A DNA stretch of 64,000 nucleotides, from assembly GCA_030544215.1 (NCBI GenBank), contig JARZZO010000002.1:26907395-26971394 (forward strand), written 5' to 3'. Positions 11,401 to 22,116 of this stretch are shown piece by piece (within the stretch, counting starts at the first letter, position 1; the number at the start of each line of letters is the position of its first letter). This stretch comes from Zantedeschia hybrid cultivar. Taxonomy: Eukaryota > Streptophyta > Magnoliopsida > Alismatales > Araceae. Position numbers and translations under genes: made by a program. Under the pieces are notes generated by a model. It saw only the letters and a list, made by a program, of their open reading frames with translations, did no database searches and was not told where the DNA came from.

Positions 11401-12403
11401 TGTCTCCAATTGTGGCTGTTGTGGATAAATCTAGATTGTGAGAACCTGACAGGGAGACCCTGGGGAGGGCAAGGCACGAGCAAACCATGCCTCATTTGTT
11501 GCCTCTACCTGTAAAGTTATTTTTTTGATCAAGCATTCTCGGGCTCCATCTTGTTGAGTTCAATTGTTGGCAGCGTAACGTCATCCATTGGTTGCAACTT
11601 GCAACTTGTCTGGTGACCCATGTCATCTTTCCTCTCGCTTCTGTTACACAAAATACCTTGGCAATTTTATGTATATGAGTGCATGACTCTTTTGGTACAT
11701 ATCCAGTTATACAGATATGCTATGAGATTGTATGGTTGCATCAAAATGATGTTTTTTTCTAGTTTTATGGCAAAGTGACCAGTTTATTTTGCTTGGCATA
11801 TTCTGTGTATCTAAACGATAAAGGGCATCTGCACTTCTGTATATGTGTTGATTGTTGTTCAATGTGCAGTGGTTTGATACTGTGATCTCAACAGCAATAA
11901 GGAAGAGATCAGGAGAGGATAAGCTCAGTTCAAGAATCAGTTTCATGCCTTCTCAACCTATTATATGCTTTGCGCTCTGCACAGGGGCTTGTTCTGATCC
12001 TATGGTATGCATTCAAATAACATTCAAAGATCATAGTCTGGTCTCCAGGTTATCTTACCGTGTCCATTGTTTAATGCAGCTCAAGGTCTATACTGCTAAG
12101 AATGTCAGAGAGGAGCTGGAGGAGGCCAAGAAGGAGTTCCTTCAAGCCAACGTGCTTGTCAAAGGGACGAGTAAAGTTCTTCTACCCAAGCTTCTGGATC
12201 GGTACGCTAAAGAGGCTTCTATTAGCTCAGAAGATCTTCTGGCATGGGTGTCGGAAAATGTTGGTAAGAAGCTGCATGATGCCATTCAGAAATGCTTGGA
12301 CTCCCACCCCAAGAGGAAGACCTCACAGATAATAGAGTGGTTACCATATGACCCAAGATTCCGATATACCTTTGGAAAGGACTTGACAGAAAAGGCACGT
12401 TGA
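2111..12403 (+). CDS. MIP1-type leucine-zipper / DUF547 protein, 5'-incomplete gene model
   Basis: Exons (phase-consistent, GT..AG): 2111-2470, 9835-10157, 10253-10352, 10424-10483, 11106-11192, 11870-12004, 12080-12403 (stop TGA 12401-12403). Joined they give 462 residues without a stop. The first exon is the end of the ternary complex factor MIP1 leucine-zipper region (RKLIEEIQLLEEEV, then EQHVLSLYRAIF). The remainder is the DUF547 domain (KLSEELVKCM, LAFWINMYNSLVMH, NIGGHVISANFIEH, WLPYDPRFRY). Family members from Arabidopsis and rice have the same order; the biochemical function is unknown, and MIP1 was named as an interactor of a MADS-box protein. The N-terminal part, usually 100-200 residues, is not seen. 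The 7.4-kb intron after the first exon has grown by a copia insertion. The last visible intron (12005-12079) is 75 bp and stop-free in frame. Confidence 0.88.
4528..4652 (+). repeat. Copia 5' LTR (125 bp)
   Basis: It starts TGTTAGAATGTATTATTTTA and ends CCTTTCAACA. It contains a TATA-like CTATATAAGGAGCC block, shared with the 3' LTR. The LTR is very short for copia but within the known range. Confidence 0.92.
4653..4664 (+). other. Primer-binding site (initiator tRNA-Met)
   Basis: TGGTATAAGAGC follows the 5' LTR directly and differs from the canonical TGGTATCAGAGC at one base. Confidence 0.85.
5004..8934 (+). pseudogene. Copia gag-pol polyprotein, inactivated
   Basis: Pieces in order: gag from about 5004 (VKLNGSNYLLWSS, the usual copia gag start) through 5046-6083; a zinc knuckle near 5660-5700 whose second Cys is Tyr (CTLYGRQNHPLEHC); a protease motif near 5920 reading DYGA where DSGA is expected; a GAG-pre-integrase piece near 6280 (LGHPAP); integrase pieces at 6741-7201 (NRHLLDVARTL, VFLGYSRTKKGYRC); RT at 7970-8190 (YGLKQSPRAW and YFDDTILTG, acidic pair retained); and RNase H at 8377-8934 (SSAEAECLA, HCDNQVAIYIA, HIEVDCHFVRE, ADLFTKAL). 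At least six frame changes or stops separate these parts. The lost protease Ser and zinc-knuckle Cys mean it could not function even if frames were repaired. Confidence 0.9.
8962..9161 (+). repeat. Copia 3' LTR with internal tandem duplication
   Basis: 8962-9081 is a full LTR copy (TGTTAGAGTG to TTCAACA). It is followed by a second copy of the LTR's 3' two-thirds (about 9084-9161, again ending TTTCAACA). The target duplication lies after 9161, so the extra piece is inside the element, not a separate insertion. Confidence 0.85.
9167..9834 (+). other. Intron sequence with a doubtful small exon
   Basis: This is the 3' part of the copia-bearing intron. A polypyrimidine tract and AG at 9563-9564 precede codons reading NNLETPARILD, which resemble the ETP-containing linker at the start of the next exon (NRETPIAMK). 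A TGA follows after 15 codons and no good donor was seen, so it is more likely a decayed or duplicated exon. Confidence 0.35.
9835..10157 (+). CDS. Gene 1 exon: start of DUF547 region
   Basis: Acceptor TTTTAG (9829-9834), donor GTTAGA. It encodes the linker and the conserved CQYPNKLSEELVKCM motif, then SILEISWISTDRKQ. It ends in phase 2 (TAC AG), completed by the next exon. Confidence 0.88.
10253..10352 (+). CDS. Gene 1 exon: DUF547 core 1
   Basis: Acceptor TTTCAG, donor GTAAGT. It encodes SFVDQLQRVDIDTLEGNAKL and the family hallmark FWINMYNSLVMH. Confidence 0.92.
10424..10483 (+). CDS. Gene 1 exon: DUF547 core 2 (20 codons)
   Basis: Acceptor GTGCAG, donor GTAGTG. It encodes AYLAYGISRSSLKRIALFHK in phase 0. 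This micro-exon is too short for ordinary ORF finding and is supported by family homology and phase. Confidence 0.9.
11106..11192 (+). CDS. Gene 1 exon: DUF547 core 3 (29 codons)
   Basis: Acceptor TTTTTTGGCAG, donor GTATGA. It encodes AAYNIGGHVISANFIEH then DILCCRTLQTGR; joining to the next exon gives the conserved GRWFD. Confidence 0.9.
11870..12004 (+). CDS. Gene 1 exon: DUF547 core 4 (45 codons)
   Basis: Acceptor AATGTGCAG, donor GTATGC. It encodes WFDTVISTAIRKRSGED and ICFALCTGACSDPM, a strongly conserved DUF547 block. Confidence 0.9.
12080..12403 (+). CDS. Gene 1 last exon
   Basis: Acceptor TTTAATGCAG. It encodes LKVYTAKNVREELEEAKKEF, LLPKLLDRYAKEASIS and IEWLPYDPRFRYTF and ends at TGA 12401-12403. 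Family proteins also end a few residues after this WLPY block, so the C-terminus looks complete. Confidence 0.92.
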   Translation, partial: LKVYTAKNVREELEEAKKEFLQANVLVKGTSKVLLPKLLDRYAKEASISSEDLLAWVSENVGKKLHDAIQKCLDSHPKRKTSQIIEWLPYDPRFRYTFGKDLTEKAR

Positions 12404-12715
12404 GTGCCAATTCAACTTCCATCTTTGATATGTCATGCAACTCAAAAATCATATAAGATATGTAATCCATGGGTGTATTTTTGGAAGTTCAGAAAACTTA
12501 TCAGGCTTACACTAGCTTGACCGATAGGCTGTCTAATTTTGCATAGTGGTGTTACGTTTTATTCTGTTATTGATGTATATTTTGTGATGTTCCTGGGTTT
12601 GATATTTTGGATGGCGCTGGATTTGACATTTCTAAGATTCTGGCTGTTTGGTTTGACTTAAAATACTGTAAAATGTTGCTTTTCTTTTCTATAAGACATA
12701 ACATGTGGTGTATTG

Positions 12716-12859
12716 TGTTAGAATAGTCCCACATCAGAAAAGGGTCAAAAGAAAACAATGCTCAAATAAATGGTACTTACTCGGCTATTCCACTTAATGT
12801 CTTAAAGTTTTGAGTCAATATCTTAAGGTTTTGAGTTGGATTTCTCAATAATTTCAACA
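12716..12859 (+). repeat. TRIM-like LTR with degenerate primer site
   Basis: TGTTAGAATAGTCCCACATC begins a 144-bp unit ending TTTCAACA. It is followed at once by TGATATTAGAGCC, a degenerate tRNA-Met primer site. TGTTAGAATAGTCCCACATC-type starts are typical of short plant TRIM elements. Downstream at about 12940 GCACGTGAAGGAGCGT resembles the purine tract before a second LTR, but no second LTR is recognisable. Confidence 0.55.
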
Positions 12860-15719
12860 TGATATTAGAGCCTATGATTACAAATCGACCATGCATTATG
12901 TCTTTGTAGTTCATGTGATAGAACTTAAAATCGACTTGCACGTGAAGGAGCGTATCAGTTGGCCCAATAATTTTAACATATTGTAGCATTTTGTGGTGGT
13001 CTACGTGTTGGTTGTCCGTGGGAACGTGTGAAATAAGACCCACGGAATTAGACATAACTAAACATGTCTCTCCTGTTGCCGTTGAGTCCCTTGGCCATTT
13101 TAGCATCAGCTTTTGCTTGGTCCTGGTATACGCCACAACACGATGAGGAGTGTGATGGATATTTTACTGCTTGTGGAAGTTTATTTTTTGGGTCTTCAGC
13201 TCCAAAAGGCAGAGATTACCAGAAGCCGTCATGACCATCTAAGAGGGCGAGAAGTATACACTTGCACCATCCAAGAAGATGAAAAATCCGCTCTGCAGAA
13301 GCACCCACATCTGCAGGTCAAATCTTGTCCGCACGTGCACAGGGCAGAATTGAACGCACAACCTTGGTCGTTGACTTGGGAGTTGAGAACATTTGACCGC
13401 GGGACCCGCTTGGGGGAGATGCCAACTGCCAAGAATGAAATTCACCCCCTCCCCTATGATTAGTACTTACTGCAACTACAAGTCCTTTTTAGGTTAGATT
13501 CCACATATCTCATATGTCCCTGTAGTATGATCTCTGATTAGAGGCTACTTAAAAAAAAAAAATCTAAAAAACATAAAATTGAATCCTAATGAACAATAGA
13601 AATGTCCTAATGGCTAGATTGGATCAGGTTCAGGTTAAGCAAGTATTCAACGCCACTTTGGATCGGGTCATGTCCATTATTCGCTCAGTTTGACTCTAAT
13701 AAGATTCAATGTGTATGTTAATTTTAATATAATATACATATTATACAACGCATATATTTTAGATTGATTGTGGATTATGTACTTTTAGTTCAAGTTAGAG
13801 TCAGATCGAGTAAGACAAATAATTTGTTGGGTTTGAGTTCGATTGTATGGGCTCAAGCAGGTCAAGGTGGCTTTAGATCAAGATTGGCTCAAACTTGGTC
13901 CACCAGATAAATGGTCTGCTTTACGGTGAATCTTTGTGGATTTGAGCCGGTAATTGTGGGAGTAAATATTAAAAGAGAAATACTTGCTGCAATACCTCGT
14001 AAGATTGCAGTATAATTATCTTCAATTAAATGGATTGGACGGCACATGATTGGGCACCTTAAATGACACGTGCCATCTGATGTTCCGATCGAACAGCATT
14101 TGTGATCTAATGTCTCGGGGACACTACGGTGATTATTTCTCAAAATAAAGACCCATTTGACTGCAGGAAAAAAAATGAAACTTAGTATAACCCCTAGGGT
14201 TGACTAGCACATGTTCATCGATACGTAGAAAGGAAGTGTGCATTTCTATGTTAAGGTGATAGTCTAGACCTTGTGTGGGGGGGGGGGGGATGCTAACATT
14301 TCTAGATTCTTAACTTTTCCTTGGACTGATACAAATTAATGAAATATAAGATATTGAATTACCATGTTGTAAAGAAATCTCTAATCTTAATTCAAGAAGG
14401 ACTACAACGAAGGATCTTATTGGCACTGGTTTTTCAAATGTTTTTGATTTTGCAGGCTCGAATGTATCTAATCCAGTCAATTTTTGAGAGAACTTCTTAT
14501 AAAGTATACATCTAGTAGAAATTTCACACTCTTATTTGACGGTGAACTTTTTCTTTTTTTTTTTTGTGGGAGGGGGGAGATTTTTCAGAATATTCAAGTT
14601 TTTCTTATTTTTCTAAGGTGTTTATCAAAAAAACCCAAGAGAGTTATAAACTTAATACTCATATCAGAACGATTGACTTTCAAATTAATCAAAACCTGGA
14701 AAACCTAATGATTAATAAAGTGCTAAATAGCCTAAATACTCGATGGTTCGGCTTGAGCTATATCTGGTGTAGTTTCCAATTAAAATCACTTAAGGGAAAC
14801 ATCTGTCGGTAAGTAACCATAGGATTCCTATCTTCTACAAGGAAACAAGACTTAATAAGTTGTCAAGAGTTATCGATTTAATGTTCATCGGCGTCTATGC
14901 TCGTGGAAGTTTAAATTTGAGTTTGAAATTAATGTTTTTACGAGTATTCATTGATTTGTTAGTGATATTGTTACTAAAGATGTATTTACGTTTGTGGAAA
15001 ATACCCTAAATTATTAGGCTCCGGTTCTTTTAGGTCACCGTCCTTTTAAAAAATAGAAAGTTAGGCCAGTAGTCCTTCCATTATCTTTATGAGTAACCAT
15101 CAACATTTAGCCATTTATAAAACATCAGAAATGCAACTCACGTTGAATTGGCACAACTTTAAAAGATAATGAAGCCAAACGGCAGCTGAAAATTTCAATC
15201 ATTGAAAAAAATCATGAAAAAAGACAAAAGACAAATTTGGGTATCAATCCAAAGTTGTTCCAAAATAATCAGAAAACACGTTATGCACTTTCTAAAAATG
15301 TTATCTCATAATTGTTTAGCAAGTGTTTTAACCACTATAAAATAGGACATGTCTCAAACCACATCATCGAGAATTACTGTTGTCCTGAGGACCCAAGAAA
15401 CTAACCACACAACTACGAATCCACGACAGTTAAGGGACACACTCCCATACACTGCCGCCAACCGCTGACTGAGGATTGATCGTGTCCATCTGCTCTCCCT
15501 AACACCCAAGACGCATGTCGTAACTGTGGGGTACACACCCATCAGACACATGCCATCCTAGTGCCGAAGGCACCATCATGATGATCCGTCGTTACGAAGA
15601 TACTGTGTAGTATGTTCCATCATTGTCAATCTAAAAACTCATTATTAACAAGGTCGATTCGGCTCTATTAACCTCCAGATTAGATACATTAAGCCAAAAA
15701 AGGCATGCATGGCACCTAC

Positions 15720-16070
15720 ATATCATGCAAGAAGTTGACACGTGTCCTCCCCATGGGGTATGTTGTCGTTCCCCCCTCTTGGTCGAACCTCTTATATAAA
15801 CCTTAACTTTCCTAATGAACAAGGTGTATTCTGGACATACTTAGGCACGGTCCCTAGACTCTCTTAAGCCCTCTCTAGCTTTCTTCTAACCTCTCTTAAC
15901 CCCTCATCTGATTTAAGTATCAGAGAGTTATCTCTGGGTAAGTCCCAGAAGCCCCCTGATCGATCACTTTAGGTCTTTGCAAAAGGAACAACTGGAGAGC
16001 TATTAATTGTCAGTTGAGAGTGTGCCACACATTTGTTTTCCTTCCTCTCATTCATCCATCTCAAACAACC
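15720..16070 (+). repeat. Gypsy LTR fragment (3' part)
   Basis: GACACGTGTCCTCCCC, a TATA-like CTTATATAAACC (about 15789), and a TCT-rich leader followed by GTATCAGAGAGTTATCTC and GTCCCAGAAGCCCCCTGA resemble the promoter/R/U5 part of Tat-group gypsy LTRs. No termini or internal region were found. Confidence 0.4.
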
Positions 16071-17447
16071 ACTTTTTAACCTCTACAAGTATCAAAGTTA
16101 ACAGTTTTTTTCATTGTCCTTGAAAATGTGTTTCCATAAAAAATCTTTTGCATCTATTAATGTTTTACGTATAACCGAATAGACACTTAGGATCTGTTCG
16201 CATGTAACTCATAAATATGTTTCGATTTATTGTAAACTCATTTTATAATAAATTTAACTTGGATGGTGAAAAACAAGTTTAACAAAAAACTTGACTTTAT
16301 CATAAATCCAAAAACTTCTTCACAAGCACATTGTCCATAAATTTATTTAGAATTAATTTTTGCCGGAGCTTTTGTTAACTTTATTATACACTGAATTATG
16401 TTTACACAAATTGACCAAACATGAGTGTATATAAAATATATTCATGATAAACAAATTTATGACAAATATATTTATCATAATTCCATCTGCGTTTTCTTAA
16501 GTTGCATAATTGCATCTAATCAGTGCCCTAGATTAGCTCTGGATACTCAATTTTGTTTGCAATTCTGCCTTCGAGGACCAAACTACCACGTGGGTGTTTC
16601 CCCCGCTACCACCAAGTATAGGAGCAACTGTTCCCCTTTTAGCCTAATATTTAAATTAATATTAATTTAAATGTTGAATTGTATAGTCTCCATTAAGAAG
16701 GCTCTGTAAATACCTTTAAAAAAAAATCATCCCTCTTAAACCCAAATAAATCCAAGAAGCAACTCGTGTGGAATTGGATTTTGAGAACTTTCAATCATGT
16801 GATATATCGTGGACGAGTTTTTATATCAACAAAGATCTCTACAAGTACTTAAAAGTTACTGAAATGTCTCTTCGCTCTTGGACTGTGCAATCAGGCAATT
16901 CAGCCGAAAATTTAACTGGGGAAAATTGACTTGTGACTATATCCCTCGGACACTGAGTCAAAATTGCTGCTTTCTTTCTCTCTGACTATAAGTTTGCACT
17001 TGTATCCCTGTAATTCACAATCAAGCAAATTGTGAAAGGCCACGTCGCCACGCCCGTCCCTTGTGAGGGCTCCACCCTTGTACCTTTCCTCTCCTACCTT
17101 TACTTATTTTAGCTCCTTCCATCAGTGACGTGTTATTTTTATTTTTTAAATTTATATTAATACTACTAAGATTTGTTTTGACTAATTGCCAATGATCAAA
17201 CGTCACTCATAGCCTCCTCAGCCTCTGTTTGGCGTCCTGTATTCTTTCGGTGAGACTATTATAATTATTCTATCATCATCCCCTCTTTTGTAACTATAAC
17301 TGTCTTGACTAAGCACCCTTTAGCTTATTGATATGCACTAGAGTCGAATAGATTTGTACAGATATCATATGCATGCATATCCTTTTTTTTGTTATAATTA
17401 GTTACAACAATTTCTACAGTTTTGTCTTTTTTTGGTGATTACTCTAA

Positions 17448-17777
17448 GGGGTCGTTTGTTTTAATATAAAATTCTATAATTCACTTACTCCAAAATCACT
17501 AATTTTAAAACCAGTGAAAATATATGATTTTAAACTCACAGAACTCTTGTTTGATTGTTTGTAAGATAAAATAAGAGAAAACTTCAATCGTCTTTTTTCG
17601 ATTTACAACAGATTTGTCCTGTAAACAAAAATAAGAGAATTAGTCTTTCAAGTAGACAGATAAGATCAGACATGATTTTATCTTATAACATTTTACATCA
17701 TTTTAAACATATGAAAACATCATAAAACGAAACAATAGTTTTAGATTACTTTATTTTACAGTGAAACAAACAACCCC
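17448..17777. mobile_element. Tourist-like (PIF/Harbinger) MITE, 330 bp
   Basis: The terminal inverted repeats are GGGGTCGTTTGTTT at the left and AAACAAACAACCCC at the right (one mismatch). They are flanked by the TAA target duplication at 17445-17447 and 17778-17780. AT-rich interior, no coding capacity. TAA/TTA duplication plus a GGGGTCGTTTG-type end is diagnostic of Harbinger MITEs. Confidence 0.88.
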
Positions 17778-17955
17778 TAAATATAACGCTCCCATTATAT
17801 GCCTACCATCAACTAGCACGAGAACACAGGCTACAAACGCTTCGGCATATGCACAGACAATAAACGTTTGAAACAAGAGGGTGAAAATGGTTGCATCGTT
17901 TTTAGGGGGTGTCTGATATATTGTAAAATAAGACTCGACAACATTTTAATGATAC

Positions 17956-18025
17956 ATAAACTATTACGTCTTAAGATCATGCCAATCTACATAAATTATC
18001 ACGTCTTAAAATCATGCCAATCTAC
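17956..18025. repeat. 35-bp tandem duplication
   Basis: Two adjacent 35-bp units (17956-17990 and 17991-18025) share ATAAACTATTACGTCTTAAG-type sequence and the tail ATCATGCCAATCTAC. Confidence 0.8.
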
Positions 18026-18199
18026 CTGACACTCTTCTTATCTAAGTTACTCTCAATCCAAAATTATCAGAAAATAGACCCCAAATTTGGAAATCCAATA
18101 ATAATTTCTAAACGGAGATACCCAGGACTTTTGAAAATCACATTATCTATCTACAAATGCGCTGGGTTTACTCTACCACCCCCTCACGCCCCAGCTGCC

Positions 18200-18855
18200 T
18201 GCTGCTGCAACACCCTCCTCTGACACCGAGCGCTTCCCGTTGAGCAGCAGGACGGGAACTTCCCGGGACAAGGCTTCCGTGGGGTGGGGACGACCACATA
18301 GCGTCTTCCCTCACCCCCTACCGACCCAACCAACAAAGTCCCCAGGCGCAATCCACGACGAACGAGTTGCGGTATCCTCACCCACGAGCAACATCTCCGC
18401 GCCCCTGCCACGTGTACCTGGCACTAGGCAGGCGCAAGATAGGTCATCTATCCGCAAATATCTGCAAACACAAGGGCGACTTCGCAAAATCGCAGTGCCC
18501 CGCGCCCCCCCCCCCCCCTCGCATTGAGCTGTCGTTTTTAAAATCGGCCCCCAATCACAGATTTCTCACTCGGTTCGATCCCCGATGCGCTCAGCGTGCA
18601 CCGTAGAAAGCGAAGCACAGGAACGGTGTGAAGTGAAATAGAAGGGGCAAAGAAAAAAGAAAAAAGGCACACTACCAGCGAGCGGGGAGACGGAAAAGGG
18701 TGGGGGAAGCTGCGAGGTCGGCCAAGTTCTTGCCTCCTGCTGCTGCTGTTCCGGCGGCGGCGCTGCGGATTCCCGGAGGAAATTTCCCAAGGTCTGTAGA
18801 GAATCGCCACCAAGGGGGGAGGGAAGCGGCGAATCTATGTCGCGGGGCTGCCGAG
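18200..18855 (+). promoter_or_regulatory. GC-rich promoter and non-coding first exon of gene 2 (approximate)
   Basis: An abrupt switch from AT-rich spacer to GC-rich, CpG-rich DNA marks the likely promoter and 5' UTR of the G2484-1 gene. A good donor, CCGAG|GTAGGG, lies at 18855/18856 and is my choice for the end of exon 1. The coding start is in the next exon at 26451, so exon 1 would be entirely untranslated. The exact transcription start is not visible, and no convincing TATA box was seen. The open frames here on both strands are composition effects. Confidence 0.5.
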
Positions 18856-19589
18856 GTAGGGTTTTGCGGGCGGAGGCGAGGCGGGTGGTGCCATTTAAGG
18901 CCCTAGGGAAATGAGCCCGCGGATCGCCGTGGGATTGGGGGCGCGGCCAGGGAACGGTCCAGATTCCGTCTCCGGATGGAGGGTGGTGGCAGCGGCGGCC
19001 TAGCATCTCTGCCTCTGGTGCGTCCTTTCGCTTCTCGCTTCCTTCGTCCTCCCTACCGGCTTCGTTGGAGTTGATGGCCGCCGCCGCTTTTCTTTGCTTC
19101 GCTCTGCTTTGGGCGGGTTTTGGCGGGGAGCTAGGGTTCCTGCTGCGTGGCTCGGTTTGAATGAGAAGTCGCGGGAAGTCGACTCGTCGACTGTTGCTGG
19201 GTGGACGTTGTGCTAAAGTTAGGTTCTTTTTTCCATATATGGGCGGGGAGTGGAAACTAGGGTTTTAGGGAGGCAAATGGAATCCGGGCTTTTCTGTTGT
19301 ACTTGAGTTGTTGTGGGTAAAAATTGGCAACCTTGTTGATTCGTTCGAGTGTTTAATTTGCTAGGAAGTTGGTTCTAACCGTTGGGTGCTGCTTCTTAGT
19401 CCTTCCTCATTTTCCAGTGCTGTTTCTATGATTTGTTTGGACTTGTGGTGTCTTCTTTCCTGTCCCGCTTCATCTGGTTTACTTGTTCACCTTCTCATGT
19501 TGCAGCATTTGGAGTTCTCCACGTGATTTTGGGTATAAAGCTGATTGCGTCCGTACTCTTTTAGTTATACTCTGGTTGCCTTTTGCTAT

Positions 19590-20612
19590 GCTAGGGAACA
19601 TAATATGTTGCTGTTTTGGTATGTTCGCATTGGGAGAACTTTTCAGAAAAGTTTCTTTTCTGGATGGGCAGTCCACGTTTGGTCCGTTGTCCATTCAATG
19701 AGTGAAGCTAAGTTTGATGATTCTTCTGCACGCAGATGAGGCATACATAACCTTTTGTTGCTAATGATCTTCTGTACTGTAGTTAAGTGAGTGTAACTGC
19801 CTTTTACGGAAAGAATAAAATGAAACAGATTGTAACTTCTCACTCTTGTGATAGTTTAAGCTGTGCTAGGATTTAATGGCATACGTGATGTGCATGTGGT
19901 ATTTTCATATTGTGTGTGTGCAATATGTGAGGAACATAGTGTATTGCTGTTCTAGTTTTTTCAATTTGGAGGTAATTTTGGAAACCTCTCTAATTTCGTT
20001 TTTCGGAGGGCAATCTAGTATAAGTTCATTATTCATTTAGCATGTTTACTTATAACTTTACCTTTATTTTTTGTTGCCTAAGTTTGATTTTCCTATTGCT
20101 TACAGATGATGCATACATAATCAATATTGAAAATAATCCTGAGTGTTACTGTCTTTTTCAAGAAGGGAAAAGACTGTGTGACACATCAGTCTACTCTGTA
20201 TTGGGATAGCATGGCATCTGTGGACATGCACGTGTTAGTCCCTTTTTTAAAAAAAAATTGTTGAGCTTGCAACATGCCATGTCAGGGAATATGGATTTTC
20301 TCTAGTTTCTTCTCTTTGGGTGCACTTTCAGAAAGAAAATTCCTAGCGAATGTGTCTCACTTTTATTTTATGTGACGACAAATCATTTATGTCTATTCTC
20401 CATTCAATTATTGTGGTATACTTCAGTTCTGTTTCTCGAACCTAGGTTTTGCTGTTCCCCTTGTATCTAGAGGATGCATGCATAATCATTTTCAGGAAAT
20501 GATTTTGTGCCTTGATTATGCTTAAGTGAGTGTAACTCTCTTTTGTTCTAAAAAAAGAATCAAACTGTCTCACTTTAGTTGGATGAGATGGCATGTGTTC
20601 GTGTGTATATAT
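19590..20612. repeat. Three degenerate tandem units of about 330 bp in intron 1
   Basis: Units at about 19590-19915, 19931-20245 and 20280-20612 keep the same order of landmarks. These are a GAACATA/TTGCTGTT opening, a TTCAGAAA-type block, a TTCATT-CAAT stretch, GATGATGCATACATAAT or close variants, AAGTGAGTGTAACT or GAGTGTTACT, an A-rich AAAGA tract, and GATGGCAT near the end. No coding capacity. Confidence 0.65.
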
Positions 20613-21753
20613 TGTATTCACAATGCTCATGTTTAAATATTGATGTGTCCTCTTTCTTCATTGATTTTGCTAGTAACTAATGCTATGCTAGCTTTTTAAC
20701 CACTTTGTCGCTTTTGATTCATATAATCATTTAGATCATGTGAAATATTTCATCAACCATGTTACTTGGTTTGCATTGGCTAACCTATTTTGCAAAATTA
20801 GATAAGATGAAGCCGAATACCTCTTAATTGGCTTACAAGTGCATACTATAACTTTTCTGCAATGATGCTTCTTGCTTTGTGTCCTCAATATTTATATGTA
20901 TTATGTAATAAATTATTATTGCATTATATGCATTCTTATCCATCTATATATACCTGCGTATCTCTCTTCCTGATTCTTGTTTACATGGCCATCAAGTATG
21001 TTCCAACATTTGTTTTTGACATCACAATTAGACATTGTACTTTTGCTTCTGGGCACAATTTGAAAGGGCTTGAGGCAGTGGTGAGGCACTTTTCAAAAAA
21101 GCCTTACAAGGCGTAAGCCTCAAGGCGCAATGAGGTATAAGTTTCACTCACCATCATCATCAAAGCTTTATTCCAACTAATTGGGGTCGGCTACATAAAT
21201 CATGCCCTGATGTCTTAATCTATTCAGTGCCAAATTAGAAGTAACACGTAGCAATGTCAAGTCTTTTCTAACTACATCTGACTGTCTCATCATATGTCTT
21301 CTACCCTCCTCAACTTTAATTCTATCACACCTCTTAACTGGTGTTGAACTTGGTCGACGATGTACATGACCAAACCATCGCAACCTATTATCTTTAAGCT
21401 TAATGTCAATGGGAGCTACTCCTAAATCCTTACATATATATTCATTCTTAATTTTGTCTTTTTTAGTTCTACCACTTATCCATCTCAACATCCTCATCTC
21501 AGCAACACAATTTTTACACAAGATCCTTTCTTACAGCCCAACACTCAGAACCGTATAACATAGCAGGTCTTACAATTGTCTTATAGAACTTACCTTTGAG
21601 TTTTAAGGGGATCTAATGATCACAAAGGACTCCAAATACACTTCTCCACTTCAGCCAACCCGCCTTGACTCTATGAGTGACATCTTCTTAGATCACTCCA
21701 TTATCTTGAATAATAGATCATAAATAACGAAAGTTATTATTTTTAAGAATAAC

Positions 21754-22116
21754 TTAATCTTTGATAGTAACTAAATCTGCTTGGTTAACCTCTTTGTTAT
21801 TGAAATTACATTTCATATATTCTGTCTTAGTTCGACTAATCCTAAAGCCTTTAGATTCCAAAGCCGATCTCCATTGTTCTAGTTTAGCATTCAAATCCTT
21901 AATGTCCTCATCCACTAGAATAATATCGTTTGCAAATAACATACACCAAGGGATGTCACCATGCAAGTGTTTAGTAGTCTCATCCATAACTAAAGTAAAA
22001 AGATAAGGACTCAATGCTGACTCTTGATGTAATCCCATAGTAACATAGAACTCTGATGTCTCTCCAGCAATAGTCCTCACGCTCGTAGAAACCCTCTCAT
22101 ACATATCTCTAATCAC
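21754..22116 (-). pseudogene. RTE reverse transcriptase fragment
   Basis: This is the longest intact RT frame of the element. It contains GLHQESALSPYLFTLVMDE (normally HQGSALSPYLF) and the catalytic box, which reads FAND instead of FADD (near 21925-21936). It then reads GFRISRTKTEYMKCNF. The loss of the first catalytic Asp of the DD pair means this copy is dead. Confidence 0.85.

Larger units (their letters stand above)
12404..18200. other. Intergenic region between the two host genes
   Basis: After the 3' UTR of gene 1 this is AT-rich spacer holding the transposon remnants listed separately (12716, 15720, 17448). It also has a 13-base G run near 14280 and a GGGTT/GGGTC-rich stretch at about 13620-13880 that looks like a decayed hAT-type element. 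The open frames at 13113-13463, 14484-14812 and 16425-16670 show no recognisable domain. Confidence 0.6.

Noticed and set aside
13113..13463. 116-codon plus-strand open frame in the intergenic region
   Set aside because: No recognisable motif; it overlaps antisense frames of similar length, so it reflects local composition.
14275..14295. G-run as a G-quadruplex or telomeric remnant
   Set aside because: A single mononucleotide run without the spaced G-tracts or TTTAGGG units needed.
18184..19006. Overlapping open frames on both strands in the GC-rich promoter region
   Set aside because: Arg/Pro/Ser-rich translations in all frames are the usual product of GC-rich 5' UTR/promoter DNA; the family start codon is at 26451.
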